A stretch of DNA of 12,653 bases from the NCBI GenBank assembly GCA_031283915.1, contig JAITAY010000199.1, positions 1 through 12,653 of the forward strand, in the 5' to 3' direction. The stretch is from Tannerella sp. (GTDB lineage: Bacteria; Bacteroidota; Bacteroidia; Bacteroidales; Tannerellaceae). This document shows, piece by piece, positions 1-6,366 of this stretch (the first letter of the stretch is position 1; every line of letters starts with the position of its first letter). The notes beneath the pieces were generated by a model. The model was given only the letters and a program-made list of their open reading frames with translations. It did not search any database and was not told the origin of the DNA. The position numbers were made by a program, and so were the translations under genes.

Positions 1-40
1 ACGGTTTTTTTGCCAAAAGGGATGATAGGTACGAAAGAAA

Positions 41-74
41 AAGCGGTAAACATACAAAATGTTACCGCTTTTTT
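41..74. terminator. Bidirectional hairpin terminator
   Basis: An inverted repeat pairs AAGCGGTA-ACA on the left with TGTTACCGCTT on the right, with one bulged A. It is followed on + by a run of six T (69-74) and flanked on the other side by an A-rich stretch that gives T5 on the minus strand. It could end a rightward transcript arriving from the left of the window and also stop leftward transcripts. A T7 run at 5-11 next to the left edge may be the tail of a second terminator cut by the window boundary. The stem is clear; the direction of use is inferred. Confidence 0.65.
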
Positions 75-77
75 GGA

Positions 78-86
78 TAATTTTGC
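78..86 (+). promoter_or_regulatory. Bacteroidetes -7 box (TAATTTTGC) upstream of the small HTH-like gene
   Basis: TAATTTTGC matches the Bacteroidetes sigma-ABfr -7 consensus TAnnTTTGc exactly and lies 48 bases before the ATG at 135. No good -33 TTTG is visible at the usual spacing, because that position falls inside the terminator hairpin. The promoter is therefore plausible but weakly supported. Confidence 0.45.
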
Positions 87-110
87 GCGTCACCGAAAGA
101 ATTACCGGAC

Positions 111-119
111 ACAAAGGTA
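111..119 (-). promoter_or_regulatory. Possible leftward -7 box (TACCTTTGT)
   Basis: On the minus strand this reads TACCTTTGT, fitting TAnnTTTG. It would drive transcription toward the left edge, where an ATG (complement of 51-53) opens a frame that is still open at position 1. No -33 element is evident. The box overlaps the upstream region of the gene at 135, so the pair could be a divergent switch. The site is short and could occur by chance. Confidence 0.25.
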
Positions 120-134
120 ATTCAATTTTCGGGA

Positions 135-374
135 ATGACATACAGACGGTTAATAAAAAGGCGCAACTTCTTGCTTCGGGTGAAGCAGGTAAACGAGATA
201 TTCATTGAACACCACCGTCGCGGGGTGTTTGTCGAAAATATATACCGCTTGTATATCCGCGACCGGTTCTTTATTTCCCGCCGGACTTTTTACCGTTATC
301 TTGCGATCCCCTATCGGCGCGACCTCGCTCAAATGGAGCATCAGCCTTCCGTATCATCCCGAAACTCTGTCTGA
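135..374 (+). CDS. Small basic HTH-like phage protein
   Basis: The product is 79 residues and very rich in Arg and Tyr. It reads like the small DNA-binding-type proteins common in Bacteroidetes prophages: a basic N-terminus (YRRLIKRR), then about residues 31-56 with the pattern hydrophobic-x-x-IY...F-x-IS-x-x-T-x-Y-R-x-L, resembling a helix-turn-helix whose recognition helix starts at ISRRTFYRYL. A perfect -7 box lies at 78-86 and the start is preceded by an AT-rich leader. It is the only rightward gene on the left side and its 3' end overlaps the end of the leftward gp37-like gene by 34 bases. A regulatory role is inferred from composition and position. The last 13 or so residues lie in the overlap and look less constrained. 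Confidence 0.6.
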   Translation: MTYRRLIKRRNFLLRVKQVNEIFIEHHRRGVFVENIYRLYIRDRFFISRRTFYRYLAIPYRRDLAQMEHQPSVSSRNSV

Positions 375-784
375 TATTCAATTCTGTACACGAACAGCCC
401 GTCTCGTCTTGTTTCCTTGGCCTGTCGAAGGCGTGAGAGCGGATTGAACTCCTCCGTGGAGAAGTTCTGCAGGGCGGCGTGTATGCGTTCGACCAGGGCG
501 TAACGCTCCAGCGAGGCGGTGCGTACATCATCGGTAACGGTAGCGGCGGTGCGCGAAACGAAGGGATTCTGTACGATGCGCACGGTCACGGCGGCTACGC
601 AATGCTGGACACAGTCATATAAGGTTTCGCACCTCGTCAGTGCGATGCCTGTCAGCACGGCGGGAAAGGCGATGGCCGGACGTTCGTCGCCGCCGTCAAT
701 CTGTCCTTCGTCGAGGTCTACCCACCTGAGTTCCGGGACTGCCGTTTTTAACTGCTCCATTAGGGCTATGTATATTACTTTCAT
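341..784 (-). CDS. Mu gp37-like neck / tail-completion protein
   Basis: The product is 147 residues. It is the last gene of the leftward head operon, 26 bases after the gpG-like gene, which is where Mu-like phages carry gp37 (DUF1834-type). The sequence fits that kind of protein: an N-terminal helix (IYIALMEQLKTAVPEL), a central region with RPAIAFPAVLTGI, and a C-terminal strand-rich segment ending VYRIEYQTEF, as in small head-tail joining proteins. No catalytic motif or membrane segment is present. Its end overlaps the convergent gene 135-374 by 34 bases, so transcription of the two genes may interfere. The family assignment rests on gene order and general appearance; detailed function is not shown by the sequence. 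Confidence 0.7.
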   Translation of the reverse strand: MKVIYIALMEQLKTAVPELRWVDLDEGQIDGGDERPAIAFPAVLTGIALTRCETLYDCVQHCVAAVTVRIVQNPFVSRTAATVTDDVRTASLERYALVERIHAALQNFSTEEFNPLSRLRQAKETRRDGLFVYRIEYQTEFRDDTEG

Positions 785-810
785 GACTTTGATTTTGAAT
801 GATTTTAATA

Positions 811-1353
811 CTATGAATTTAGGATGCGCTTAATGTCACGCTTTATTTTGTCGTAAATGCGATCTGTCAACTTGTCGGTAACGCCCATGAATTGTCGTTG
901 CGGCATGGAGAATGGATGTTTTCCGAACACTTTCGCCTTTCCGCCGTAATTGTGGACTTCGGCGTAGGGCTTTTCGTTGGAGATGACGACGTGTCCGGGT
1001 TCGATACGCGCCTGGATGGCGTTCTTGAGTTCCTCATTCTGCCCATGCAGTATCTTTGCGGTTGTTCGTTCCGGGTTGAAGTTTTTACGCTGTCGGGATT
1101 GGGGTCTGCCGATTCCGGTGTGCGGCGGGGTGTAGGTTCCGGTGTTGCCGTATTCAAAGCCGTACCACGGGGAATTGGGGTCGCGTCGTTTGACGTCCGG
1201 CCAAGCTTTGCCGTCGAAACTTTCCGTTTCAAAGTTTTCTTTGAAGCTGTCGACGGCGTCTGCGGCGATGACTTGCGGGAGTACTTCGCCGGCGTAATGC
1301 CGTATTTCGCCGAGTTTCGATTCTAATCGCTGTCTTAATTCTTCAGGTGTCAT
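811..1353 (-). CDS. Phage virion morphogenesis protein (Mu gpG-like)
   Basis: The product is 180 residues from the ATG at 1353. The frame is open to a GTG at 1407, but the ATG is preferred because it follows an A-rich run (GAGAAAAAAATG) and begins the recognisable sequence MTPEELRQRLESKLGEI. The N-terminal half is a helix with a WPDVKRRDP segment. The C-terminal half has the pattern VVISNEKPYAEVHNYGG followed by F-x-MPQRQFMGV, typical of the Mu gpG / tail-completion family: the NYG-G and M-PQR-FMG motifs at about residues 134-160. In Mu this protein acts in head completion and tail joining. It sits between the portal/MuF gene and the gp37-like gene, as in Mu-like maps. The 123-base gap upstream of this start is unusually long for this operon and contains the candidate small RNA. 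Confidence 0.85.
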   Translation of the reverse strand: MTPEELRQRLESKLGEIRHYAGEVLPQVIAADAVDSFKENFETESFDGKAWPDVKRRDPNSPWYGFEYGNTGTYTPPHTGIGRPQSRQRKNFNPERTTAKILHGQNEELKNAIQARIEPGHVVISNEKPYAEVHNYGGKAKVFGKHPFSMPQRQFMGVTDKLTDRIYDKIKRDIKRILNS

Positions 1354-1393
1354 TTTTTTCTCGTTTAAAGGGTGTTTAATCGGAATATATTTG

Positions 1394-1402
1394 TAATTTT
1401 GC
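1394..1402 (+). promoter_or_regulatory. Bacteroidetes -7 box (TAATTTTGC) for a candidate small RNA
   Basis: This is an exact TAnnTTTGC match on +, identical to the box at 78-86. Transcription would begin near 1405-1409, exactly where a strong hairpin begins, and would end at the intrinsic terminator ending at 1478. No consensus TTTG is seen 19-21 bases upstream; the nearest T-rich element is TTTA at 1375-1378. It points against the surrounding leftward operon. Confidence 0.45.
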
Positions 1403-1404
1403 AG

Positions 1405-1478
1405 CACGGGAGGGGACTTACGCTTCAGTGCGTACCCGTCCCGTGCCGATAAGCCGACATTTATGCCGGCTTTTTTTT
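1405..1478 (+). ncRNA. Candidate structured small RNA with own terminator
   Basis: Just downstream of a -7 box, 1405-1411 pairs with 1439-1445 (CACGGGA/TCCCGTG, 7 bp). A G-G mismatch, 3 bp, a three-base bulge and 5 bp follow, closing on the six-base loop TTCAGT. A second stem (1453-1459 with 1464-1470, one mismatch) runs directly into eight T. The orientation of the T run shows that the terminator works for a rightward transcript, opposite to the flanking genes. The predicted RNA is about 70 nt and ends on the stop codon of the portal/MuF/toxin gene. It is not a tRNA. On the minus strand the same DNA would instead place a stable hairpin between two cistrons of the head operon. Existence and direction are inferred; targets are unknown. 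Confidence 0.5.
1451..1478 (+). terminator. Rightward intrinsic terminator
   Basis: AAGCCGACA pairs with TGCCGGCTT (one A/C mismatch, tetraloop-sized loop) and is followed by eight consecutive T at 1471-1478. No protein-coding gene on + precedes it, which is why it is taken as the end of the candidate small RNA. On the minus strand no T run follows the stem. Confidence 0.6.
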
Positions 1479-4107
1479 ATAGAAACCGGTGCAGTTTTCC
1501 ATCGACTATATATAAAATGTTCTTAATCGTATCGTTTTTGACTGCGCCAAGGTATTTTTTGTATCCTTTCAAAATGCGATCTTCGGAAAAATATTTTTTG
1601 TCCGTAAAGTACAGGACGACGGTTTCAACTCCTTGCCTGTGCGCATCATTGAATTTGTGCTTGATGTTGTTTTCCCCCGTACCTTCAATACTTTTAATAT
1701 CAAAGGGGATATCGTCCAACGTGCCGTCCGGGGTCTTTATTCCCCGCGGCGCACGTTCGGAGGCAAAGATTATTTTTCTGCCATAGTTATATAGTACTTT
1801 GGCCGCTTCCCTTTCGTATTTGCCCCTGTTTGGGTCAAAGTTATGTTGTGTGTGTTCTGCGTACAGTCCTCCGGTTTTGGGGTCGAACTTTACGTCCGTG
1901 TAATCGGGTTCATCTTTCAGTCGCTCGAACTCTTTTCTGTTATCCCCAATCCGCTTTTGATTCACATGGCGCTGTTTGGCAAACAGGCATATTTGGCAGG
2001 CCGGTTTATAAGGCCGGTCGGCCAGATGAATATTCTGCCGGTCACAGTTACCGACGTAAGGGCATTCTTCCTTTATGTAGGGATGTTCCTTGAGTTTTAC
2101 GAACTCGGCCGTTTTGCCGGGATTGTTACTGAAAAGGGGATTGCTCTCGCCGGCCTCCGGGACGAGGGTAGCGGGTTTGTCGGTTCGCTTAACGGAACAA
2201 TTACAATTCCAATCCGACGGGGGCATGTGGGTATTCCACCAGGGATGGTCTATGGGCAGGACGGTACCGACCCATTGGAGATGTGTCTGGCGCTTCTCCT
2301 TCGCGGAGGACTTGACGTATTCGAGATGGGGGTATGCGTCTTTGGTCATCTGGAACTGCTTCCAGTTGACGGCCGACCGTGCGGAGCGTACAGCGGTGTT
2401 GTATTCGGTACGCAGCCAGTTTTGATTGTAGTCTTTCGAGACGCCGGCAGCGCGTTTGCGGAAGTCTGCAAATGAGCGCAGGTTGCCCTTCTCGTCGTGC
2501 AGGAGGTCGACCATCTCCCTGGTCTGTTTGTGGTTCTTGAAGGCCGAAAAGACGGCCGCGTTGTATTTGAACTGCTCGATGAAGTCCGGATTCTTTTTGC
2601 CGAACTCCAAGCCTGCGCGGGAAAATGTTTTGTCGATGCCCTCCTGCAGCGCGGTGTTGGTGATGTCGAACAGATGCTTTTCCACGACGGGCGCGCGGCC
2701 TTCGCCGGCCTTCGCGTAAAGTTCCTTTAAGGCTTTGGCCAGCAGCGAGGCCACGTCGATGTCGACGGCGACGTCTCCGTCAGCAAGTGTGATACTGCCG
2801 GTTAATCTCTTCGCGAAGTTCCGAACCGCCCCGGTCACTGCTGCCGGGGCGTGGACGAAAAAATCGTACCAGGGGCGGGTATCGGAGTTTTTTAGCTTTC
2901 CGGGACTTTGGGGACTCTTGGAGGGTTCGGGTTCAGGATCGGGTTCAGGATCGGGAGCGGTCGGCGTTTCGGGTTCGGGCTTGCGGGCGCCGGCCAGTTG
3001 TTCGCCGTCCTTGGGGACGGGAATGCTGTACTTTTCGTGCAGGAAAGAAACGGGCACGGGCATGATGGCGGAGAGTTGTACCATGTCTGTGACGCTGAGC
3101 GGTTCGGCGGCCTTGGGAAAGACGAACCTGCCTCCGCCGGCAGGCAGGCCGCGGGATTCGAGGAAAGGCCGGATGCGCGAATTGAGCACGCGCTGGGTAT
3201 AGCGCATGTCGGACATATTGATGCCTTCTTCTACCCGTTTGTGTACTTCACCCAGCGCCCTTGCGCCCTTGTCGCCCTGCACGGTGGTGAGCGTCTGGCC
3301 GAGGGTGGTGATAAGGATTTCTTCGTTGCAGGACTGCCGGAAGCGGTCGTATGCGACGCCGCTGAAGCCGTTACCGGTATTGGTAACGGTTTCGATATCG
3401 GTCTCCTTGGGTACGACGGCATACGGAGCGGAGCCGGCGTTTTTGAGAGCTTCTTCCAGCAGCCGGCGGCTCTCCGGGTCATAGCTGTTGTACTTGCCGA
3501 TGCGTTGTGGCATACCGAATATCTCCAGCCACTGGGCATAGTCGCCGAACCCGCCGCGTTTCCAGATGACCATCGGCGCAGTGCGTATGAACACGCCGTA
3601 ATCATGCCTTTTACCGAGAACAATCAAATGGTTGTCCTTTTCGAAGGATATGCCGGTGTCATCGGTCTCGTTGAGCAGGATGATTTTCTTTTCCAGATTG
3701 ATGTGCTTTACCGGCAATTCATTGACCACAAGCCCATCGGCGAAGTCAAGTTCGACGCCGGAACGTCCCCAGAAGCGGCTTTTCATGATGCCGGTAAGCA
3801 AATCCTCGAAGGCCTCGGTGTCCATCAGGTCAGCCATCTCCGGTACCTGTTCGCCCTTTTCGTTGCGAAAAATCAGTTCGGAGTTGGTGACGGCCATCAG
3901 ACGTTTGTTGTAAGCATCCCAGAGGTAGCCGTCGAGCAGGAGGTCGTCGAAGAGGTCAAAGAGTTCGCGCGGACGTCCGGTGTCGGCGCTCCGGATGGCG
4001 CTCCGCCATGTTCCCACGTCATAGACTTTGCGTTGCGGGGCTTTGATGATGACCTGGTTTAGTATTGTCTTTCCCTTTGCGGGCGCTTTTTTTACTGTTA
4101 CTGCCAT
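1477..4107 (-). CDS. Portal (DUF935) - MuF minor head - C-terminal nuclease toxin fusion
   Basis: This is one uninterrupted 876-residue frame. Residues ~25-370 look like the Mu gp29/DUF935 portal, through which DNA enters the head (LIVLGKRHDYGVFIRTAPMVIWKRGGFGDYAQWLEIFGMP at ~161-200 is typical, read here in parts). Residues ~376-402 are a Pro/Glu/Asp linker (DPEPDPEPEP). Residues ~500-640 match the Mu F-like minor head domain, with RTEYNTAVRSA at 566 and HPWWNTHMPPSDWNCNC at 621-637. A Cys cluster follows (C682, C688, C704, C707). Residues ~739-876 resemble a CdiA-CT-type PD-(D/E)XK nuclease: E765 or E767, PDG at 793-795, D803-I-K805. Mu encodes portal and F as separate genes, so the fusion is unusual. 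The toxin part is clearly AT-richer (about 40% GC over 1501-1800, against about 60% in sampled upstream lines). No immunity gene adjoins it. The start ATG is 18 bases after the gp36-like stop. Portal and MuF calls are firm; the toxin call is inference from residue pattern. Confidence 0.88.
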   Translation of the reverse strand: MAVTVKKAPAKGKTILNQVIIKAPQRKVYDVGTWRSAIRSADTGRPRELFDLFDDLLLDGYLWDAYNKRLMAVTNSELIFRNEKGEQVPEMADLMDTEAFEDLLTGIMKSRFWGRSGVELDFADGLVVNELPVKHINLEKKIILLNETDDTGISFEKDNHLIVLGKRHDYGVFIRTAPMVIWKRGGFGDYAQWLEIFGMPQRIGKYNSYDPESRRLLEEALKNAGSAPYAVVPKETDIETVTNTGNGFSGVAYDRFRQSCNEEILITTLGQTLTTVQGDKGARALGEVHKRVEEGINMSDMRYTQRVLNSRIRPFLESRGLPAGGGRFVFPKAAEPLSVTDMVQLSAIMPVPVSFLHEKYSIPVPKDGEQLAGARKPEPETPTAPDPEPDPEPEPSKSPQSPGKLKNSDTRPWYDFFVHAPAAVTGAVRNFAKRLTGSITLADGDVAVDIDVASLLAKALKELYAKAGEGRAPVVEKHLFDITNTALQEGIDKTFSRAGLEFGKKNPDFIEQFKYNAAVFSAFKNHKQTREMVDLLHDEKGNLRSFADFRKRAAGVSKDYNQNWLRTEYNTAVRSARSAVNWKQFQMTKDAYPHLEYVKSSAKEKRQTHLQWVGTVLPIDHPWWNTHMPPSDWNCNCSVKRTDKPATLVPEAGESNPLFSNNPGKTAEFVKLKEHPYIKEECPYVGNCDRQNIHLADRPYKPACQICLFAKQRHVNQKRIGDNRKEFERLKDEPDYTDVKFDPKTGGLYAEHTQHNFDPNRGKYEREAAKVLYNYGRKIIFASERAPRGIKTPDGTLDDIPFDIKSIEGTGENNIKHKFNDAHRQGVETVVLYFTDKKYFSEDRILKGYKKYLGAVKNDTIKNILYIVDGKLHRFL
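2929..2952. repeat. 12-bp tandem repeat coding for the Pro-Glu linker
   Basis: GGGTTCAGGATC occurs twice back to back, with partial copies on both sides (GGGTTC at 2924, GGGAGC at 2953). Read leftward, each unit encodes Asp-Pro-Glu-Pro. It forms the flexible hinge between the portal and MuF parts of the fusion and could change length by slippage in steps of four residues without breaking the frame. Confidence 0.8.
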
Positions 4108-4125
4108 AAGAATAGTGGTTAGCGG

Positions 4126-4542
4126 TTAATAGCGCTGTTCGCGTTTGGCGTTGCTGCCGAACATGATGGCACCGGAAGGGTTCACTCCCTCGTCGTCGGC
4201 GGCAACGGGCAGGTCGGGCGTTACTTCGCCTTTCTGGACAGCCCGGAGCCAGGCGACGGCACGTTCGTACCTGTCCTGCCTGAGACGCAGTTCGACGCCG
4301 GCATTGCAGAGGTTGATGTAATGCCAGACGGCAATGTCTTTTACGAAAATCAGCAGCAAGGCGTTGCGGTCGGCTCCGGTGGTGCTGAAGACGGCATTCC
4401 GGTCGTATGCGGCCAGATAGCCCTTCGCCTCCTGTATGGCGCCGTCGATGGCGGCAGTGAGGATGGTGCCGTCGCCACCGCCGATAGCCTGTATGCTCTC
4501 GCCATACAGGTGGGTCTTGAGTTCGTCTGTCGATATAAACAT
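4126..4542 (-). CDS. DUF1320 / Mu gp36-like head completion protein
   Basis: The product is 138 residues. It begins MFISTDELKTHLY, the classical opening of the DUF1320/gp36 family, followed by helices with AAIDGAIQEAKGYLAAYD (~residues 29-46), LLLIFVKDIAVWHYINLCNAG (~62-82) and RYERAVAWLRAVQKGEVTPDLP (~91-111). The order tyrosine/aspartate helix, then VKDIAVWH, then YERA-WL is the family pattern. These proteins sit at the head-tail interface below the portal. The gene begins two bases after the stop of the 94-residue gene and ends 18 bases before the portal start, so it is part of the leftward packaging/head operon. The C-terminal tail (PSGAIMFGSNAKREQRY) is polar and probably flexible. Confidence 0.85.
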   Translation of the reverse strand: MFISTDELKTHLYGESIQAIGGGDGTILTAAIDGAIQEAKGYLAAYDRNAVFSTTGADRNALLLIFVKDIAVWHYINLCNAGVELRLRQDRYERAVAWLRAVQKGEVTPDLPVAADDEGVNPSGAIMFGSNAKREQRY

Positions 4543-4544
4543 GG

Positions 4545-4829
4545 CTACTTGATTAAAAATTGCGGTTCAATGTCATTCGTGTCGAAAAAGCAGACGGCGT
4601 CGAAATCCTTTCCTGCCTTGAGGTTATGCTTGAAAAGTCCGGCCCTGACCCGACCGCGTATTTGCGTACGGTTCCAGATGCGATAACGGTAGCCGAAAAA
4701 GAATACGCGATAGCGGCGTCCGGTCTGACGGTGCAGCCGTTTTGCCTTGCGGATTGCGCGGCGCAGTGCGCCGGGACGTCCGCAAAAGCGGATGTAAAGT
4801 TGAATAAAATAAGTTTTTATACGGTTCAT
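4545..4829 (-). CDS. Small strongly basic protein between terminase and gp36 genes
   Basis: The product is 94 residues with a high share of Arg, Lys, Tyr and Phe, for example GALRRAIRKAKRLHRQTGRRYRVFFFGYRYRIWNRTQIRGRVR at ~20-62. It opens with an amphipathic, possibly membrane-touching helix (MNRIKTYFIQLYIRFC) and ends with an acidic segment. The spacing (10 bases after the large terminase stop, 2 bases before the gp36 start) shows it is translated as part of the operon. No known enzyme motif is visible. Its charge suggests contact with DNA or RNA, for example as an accessory in packaging; that is inference. The family name is not recognised. The opposite strand over the same interval is also open, but it lacks operon context. 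Confidence 0.65.
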   Translation of the reverse strand: MNRIKTYFIQLYIRFCGRPGALRRAIRKAKRLHRQTGRRYRVFFFGYRYRIWNRTQIRGRVRAGLFKHNLKAGKDFDAVCFFDTNDIEPQFLIK

Positions 4830-4839
4830 AGTTGATATA

Positions 4840-6366
4840 TTAAAATCGTTTGTTGTGGGGTCTCCGTTCGCCGAAATGGAAAGCGTCGGGCTTGAGTTCG
4901 TTTATCTTCTCGTCAATTTTCCACACGGCGCCTTCGATGGCGTCCGCTCCGGCGGGGTCTTTCATCTGCGGACAAAAGAGGATAAACTGGTCTTCGAGCG
5001 CATTCATGTGCGGGTTGTTCCTTTCCACTTCGTTGAATATCAGTTTGCCCAGCCGGACAAGCGGCTCCAGGCGTCCCTCAATGCGTGAATACTTGTCGGT
5101 CTTTTTCCTCCCGTCCGGGATAATACCGATGATTCCTTTCTCCTTTGAGGCTTTGTCAAAGAGTGGGAGGAAGACCTGTTCGTAGAAGGGATCTTGCAAC
5201 GAGTTATTCTCGATATAATTGTATACGACCGATTTACCGGCGACGTAGTCGCGTATGGCATAGTAGCAGTCGACGAACTGCGCATTGGTCATGTGCGCCA
5301 TGAAGCCGGTCAGGACGTAGTATTTCCCGTCGAAAAAACCGACCAGATACTGCGCTTTGAGACTGTTCTTTTGATTGGTACGGTTGCTGGGCGCCGGGTC
5401 TCCGTAATGGACCAGGAACTTGAACTTCGAGAGCGCCGGCGCCTTGCCCCAGGTTATTTCCTTAAATACTTTCCCTTCCGACAGGGGATTGTTCACATAT
5501 TCCGCCTGATATGCAGCCGTACTGATTTTGTCTTTAATCCGCTGTATATGTTCGACGGTGTTCTTTTCCGGCCAAGTACTGTTCCCGGCCCCGTCTTCCA
5601 GATTGACAATGTCAACTTTGTCGGCCTTTTCCATTGCCCGTTTGACACAGCAGTCCTGGGCGATCAGGTTTCCGAGCCAGATGACCTGAAAGTCTTTCGA
5701 GACGGAGCGCGTTGGGAAAACGGCCTTTTCGAACCATTTCCAGCGCTTGTCGATAATTTCCTCGTTGCGTACATCTTCGTCGGTGTCGATATCGGAAATG
5801 ATGACCTTGTCGGGGCGGACTTCTTCCTTGCGTGAACCGCGTGGCGACTGTCCGGCGCCCACGGCCAGAAAGGACACCCCCTGCGTGGTGGTAAAGTCGC
5901 CGGCCGTCCAGTTTCCCGGCATCTGCCGGGCGCCGTAATCGGCGATGATGCGCTCGTTTTTTTCGAGCACAATCCGGTAGGGCGTAATGAGTTCGACGGC
6001 CTTGTCGAAGCTATTGGAGATAAGCAGGATGTTTTTCTTGCTGCCCGTAAGCGTCTGATACAGCGTTTCCATCATACAAAGGGCATCCTTGGCCAGTTCG
6101 CGCGCCCATACGCGGCTTTCGTACCACTCCGGGTTATTGAGGATACGGCGGGACGCTTTGATATGGAACGGCGCGGCAGGCGCATAACAGTATTTGGGGA
6201 AATAGTACTTTTTCCATTCCTCGAAATCGGATTCCAGGCGGGCGATCCTCTCTTTGCGTCCCGTTTCGGTTTCATTCCTGTCGGCGCCGGCGGACGCGAT
6301 GAGGTTGTTATAGAATACCTCCCAGTCGGCTTTGGCCTGTCTATCGGTTGTTTTGACTGCTTTCAT
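4840..6366 (-). CDS. Terminase large subunit (Mu gp28-like)
   Basis: The product is 508 residues: the packaging ATPase and nuclease that feeds DNA through the portal. The N-terminal ATPase has a Walker-A-like RELAKDA at ~89-95, a Walker B-like strand DKVIISDIDTDED at ~186-198, and a coupling motif VIWLGN at ~228-233. The C-terminal RNase H-like nuclease shows the expected acidic residues: D323 in YGDPAPS, E386 in NYIENNS, and an acidic pair at D475/E478 in GADAIEG, plus KTDKYSRIEGRLEPLVRLGKL (~422-442), read here in parts, which is typical of phage TerL. The Walker A is degenerate: it has Lys-Asp where Lys-Ser/Thr is usual. The start ATG overlaps the small-terminase stop by four bases (ATGA), indicating translational coupling. 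Length and motif order are normal for this family. Confidence 0.92.
   Translation of the reverse strand: MKAVKTTDRQAKADWEVFYNNLIASAGADRNETETGRKERIARLESDFEEWKKYYFPKYCYAPAAPFHIKASRRILNNPEWYESRVWARELAKDALCMMETLYQTLTGSKKNILLISNSFDKAVELITPYRIVLEKNERIIADYGARQMPGNWTAGDFTTTQGVSFLAVGAGQSPRGSRKEEVRPDKVIISDIDTDEDVRNEEIIDKRWKWFEKAVFPTRSVSKDFQVIWLGNLIAQDCCVKRAMEKADKVDIVNLEDGAGNSTWPEKNTVEHIQRIKDKISTAAYQAEYVNNPLSEGKVFKEITWGKAPALSKFKFLVHYGDPAPSNRTNQKNSLKAQYLVGFFDGKYYVLTGFMAHMTNAQFVDCYYAIRDYVAGKSVVYNYIENNSLQDPFYEQVFLPLFDKASKEKGIIGIIPDGRKKTDKYSRIEGRLEPLVRLGKLIFNEVERNNPHMNALEDQFILFCPQMKDPAGADAIEGAVWKIDEKINELKPDAFHFGERRPHNKRF

Noticed and set aside
1..120. Open frame on + from the left edge to a stop at 118-120
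   Set aside because: It crosses a strong terminator hairpin and a promoter box, and the 39 codons show no family pattern. It could be the end of a gene from the left but cannot be supported.
1843..2475. 210-codon open frame on + opposite the MuF/toxin region, considered as an immunity gene
   Set aside because: Antisense to conserved MuF sequence, overlapping its motifs. Its composition is that of a shadow frame, and immunity genes lie downstream on the same strand.
2921..2957. Short repeats considered as a CRISPR or regulatory array
   Set aside because: They are contiguous 12-bp units without spacers and encode an in-frame Asp-Pro-Glu-Pro linker.
2908..4062. Long open frame (384 codons) on + opposite the portal
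   Set aside because: It lies entirely inside the clearly coding portal/MuF gene on the other strand. The openness follows from GC-rich codon bias, and the product has no recognisable domain.
5194..5835. 213-codon open frame on + opposite the large terminase
   Set aside because: Mirror of a conserved terminase sequence with catalytic motifs; no start context or operon partner on +.
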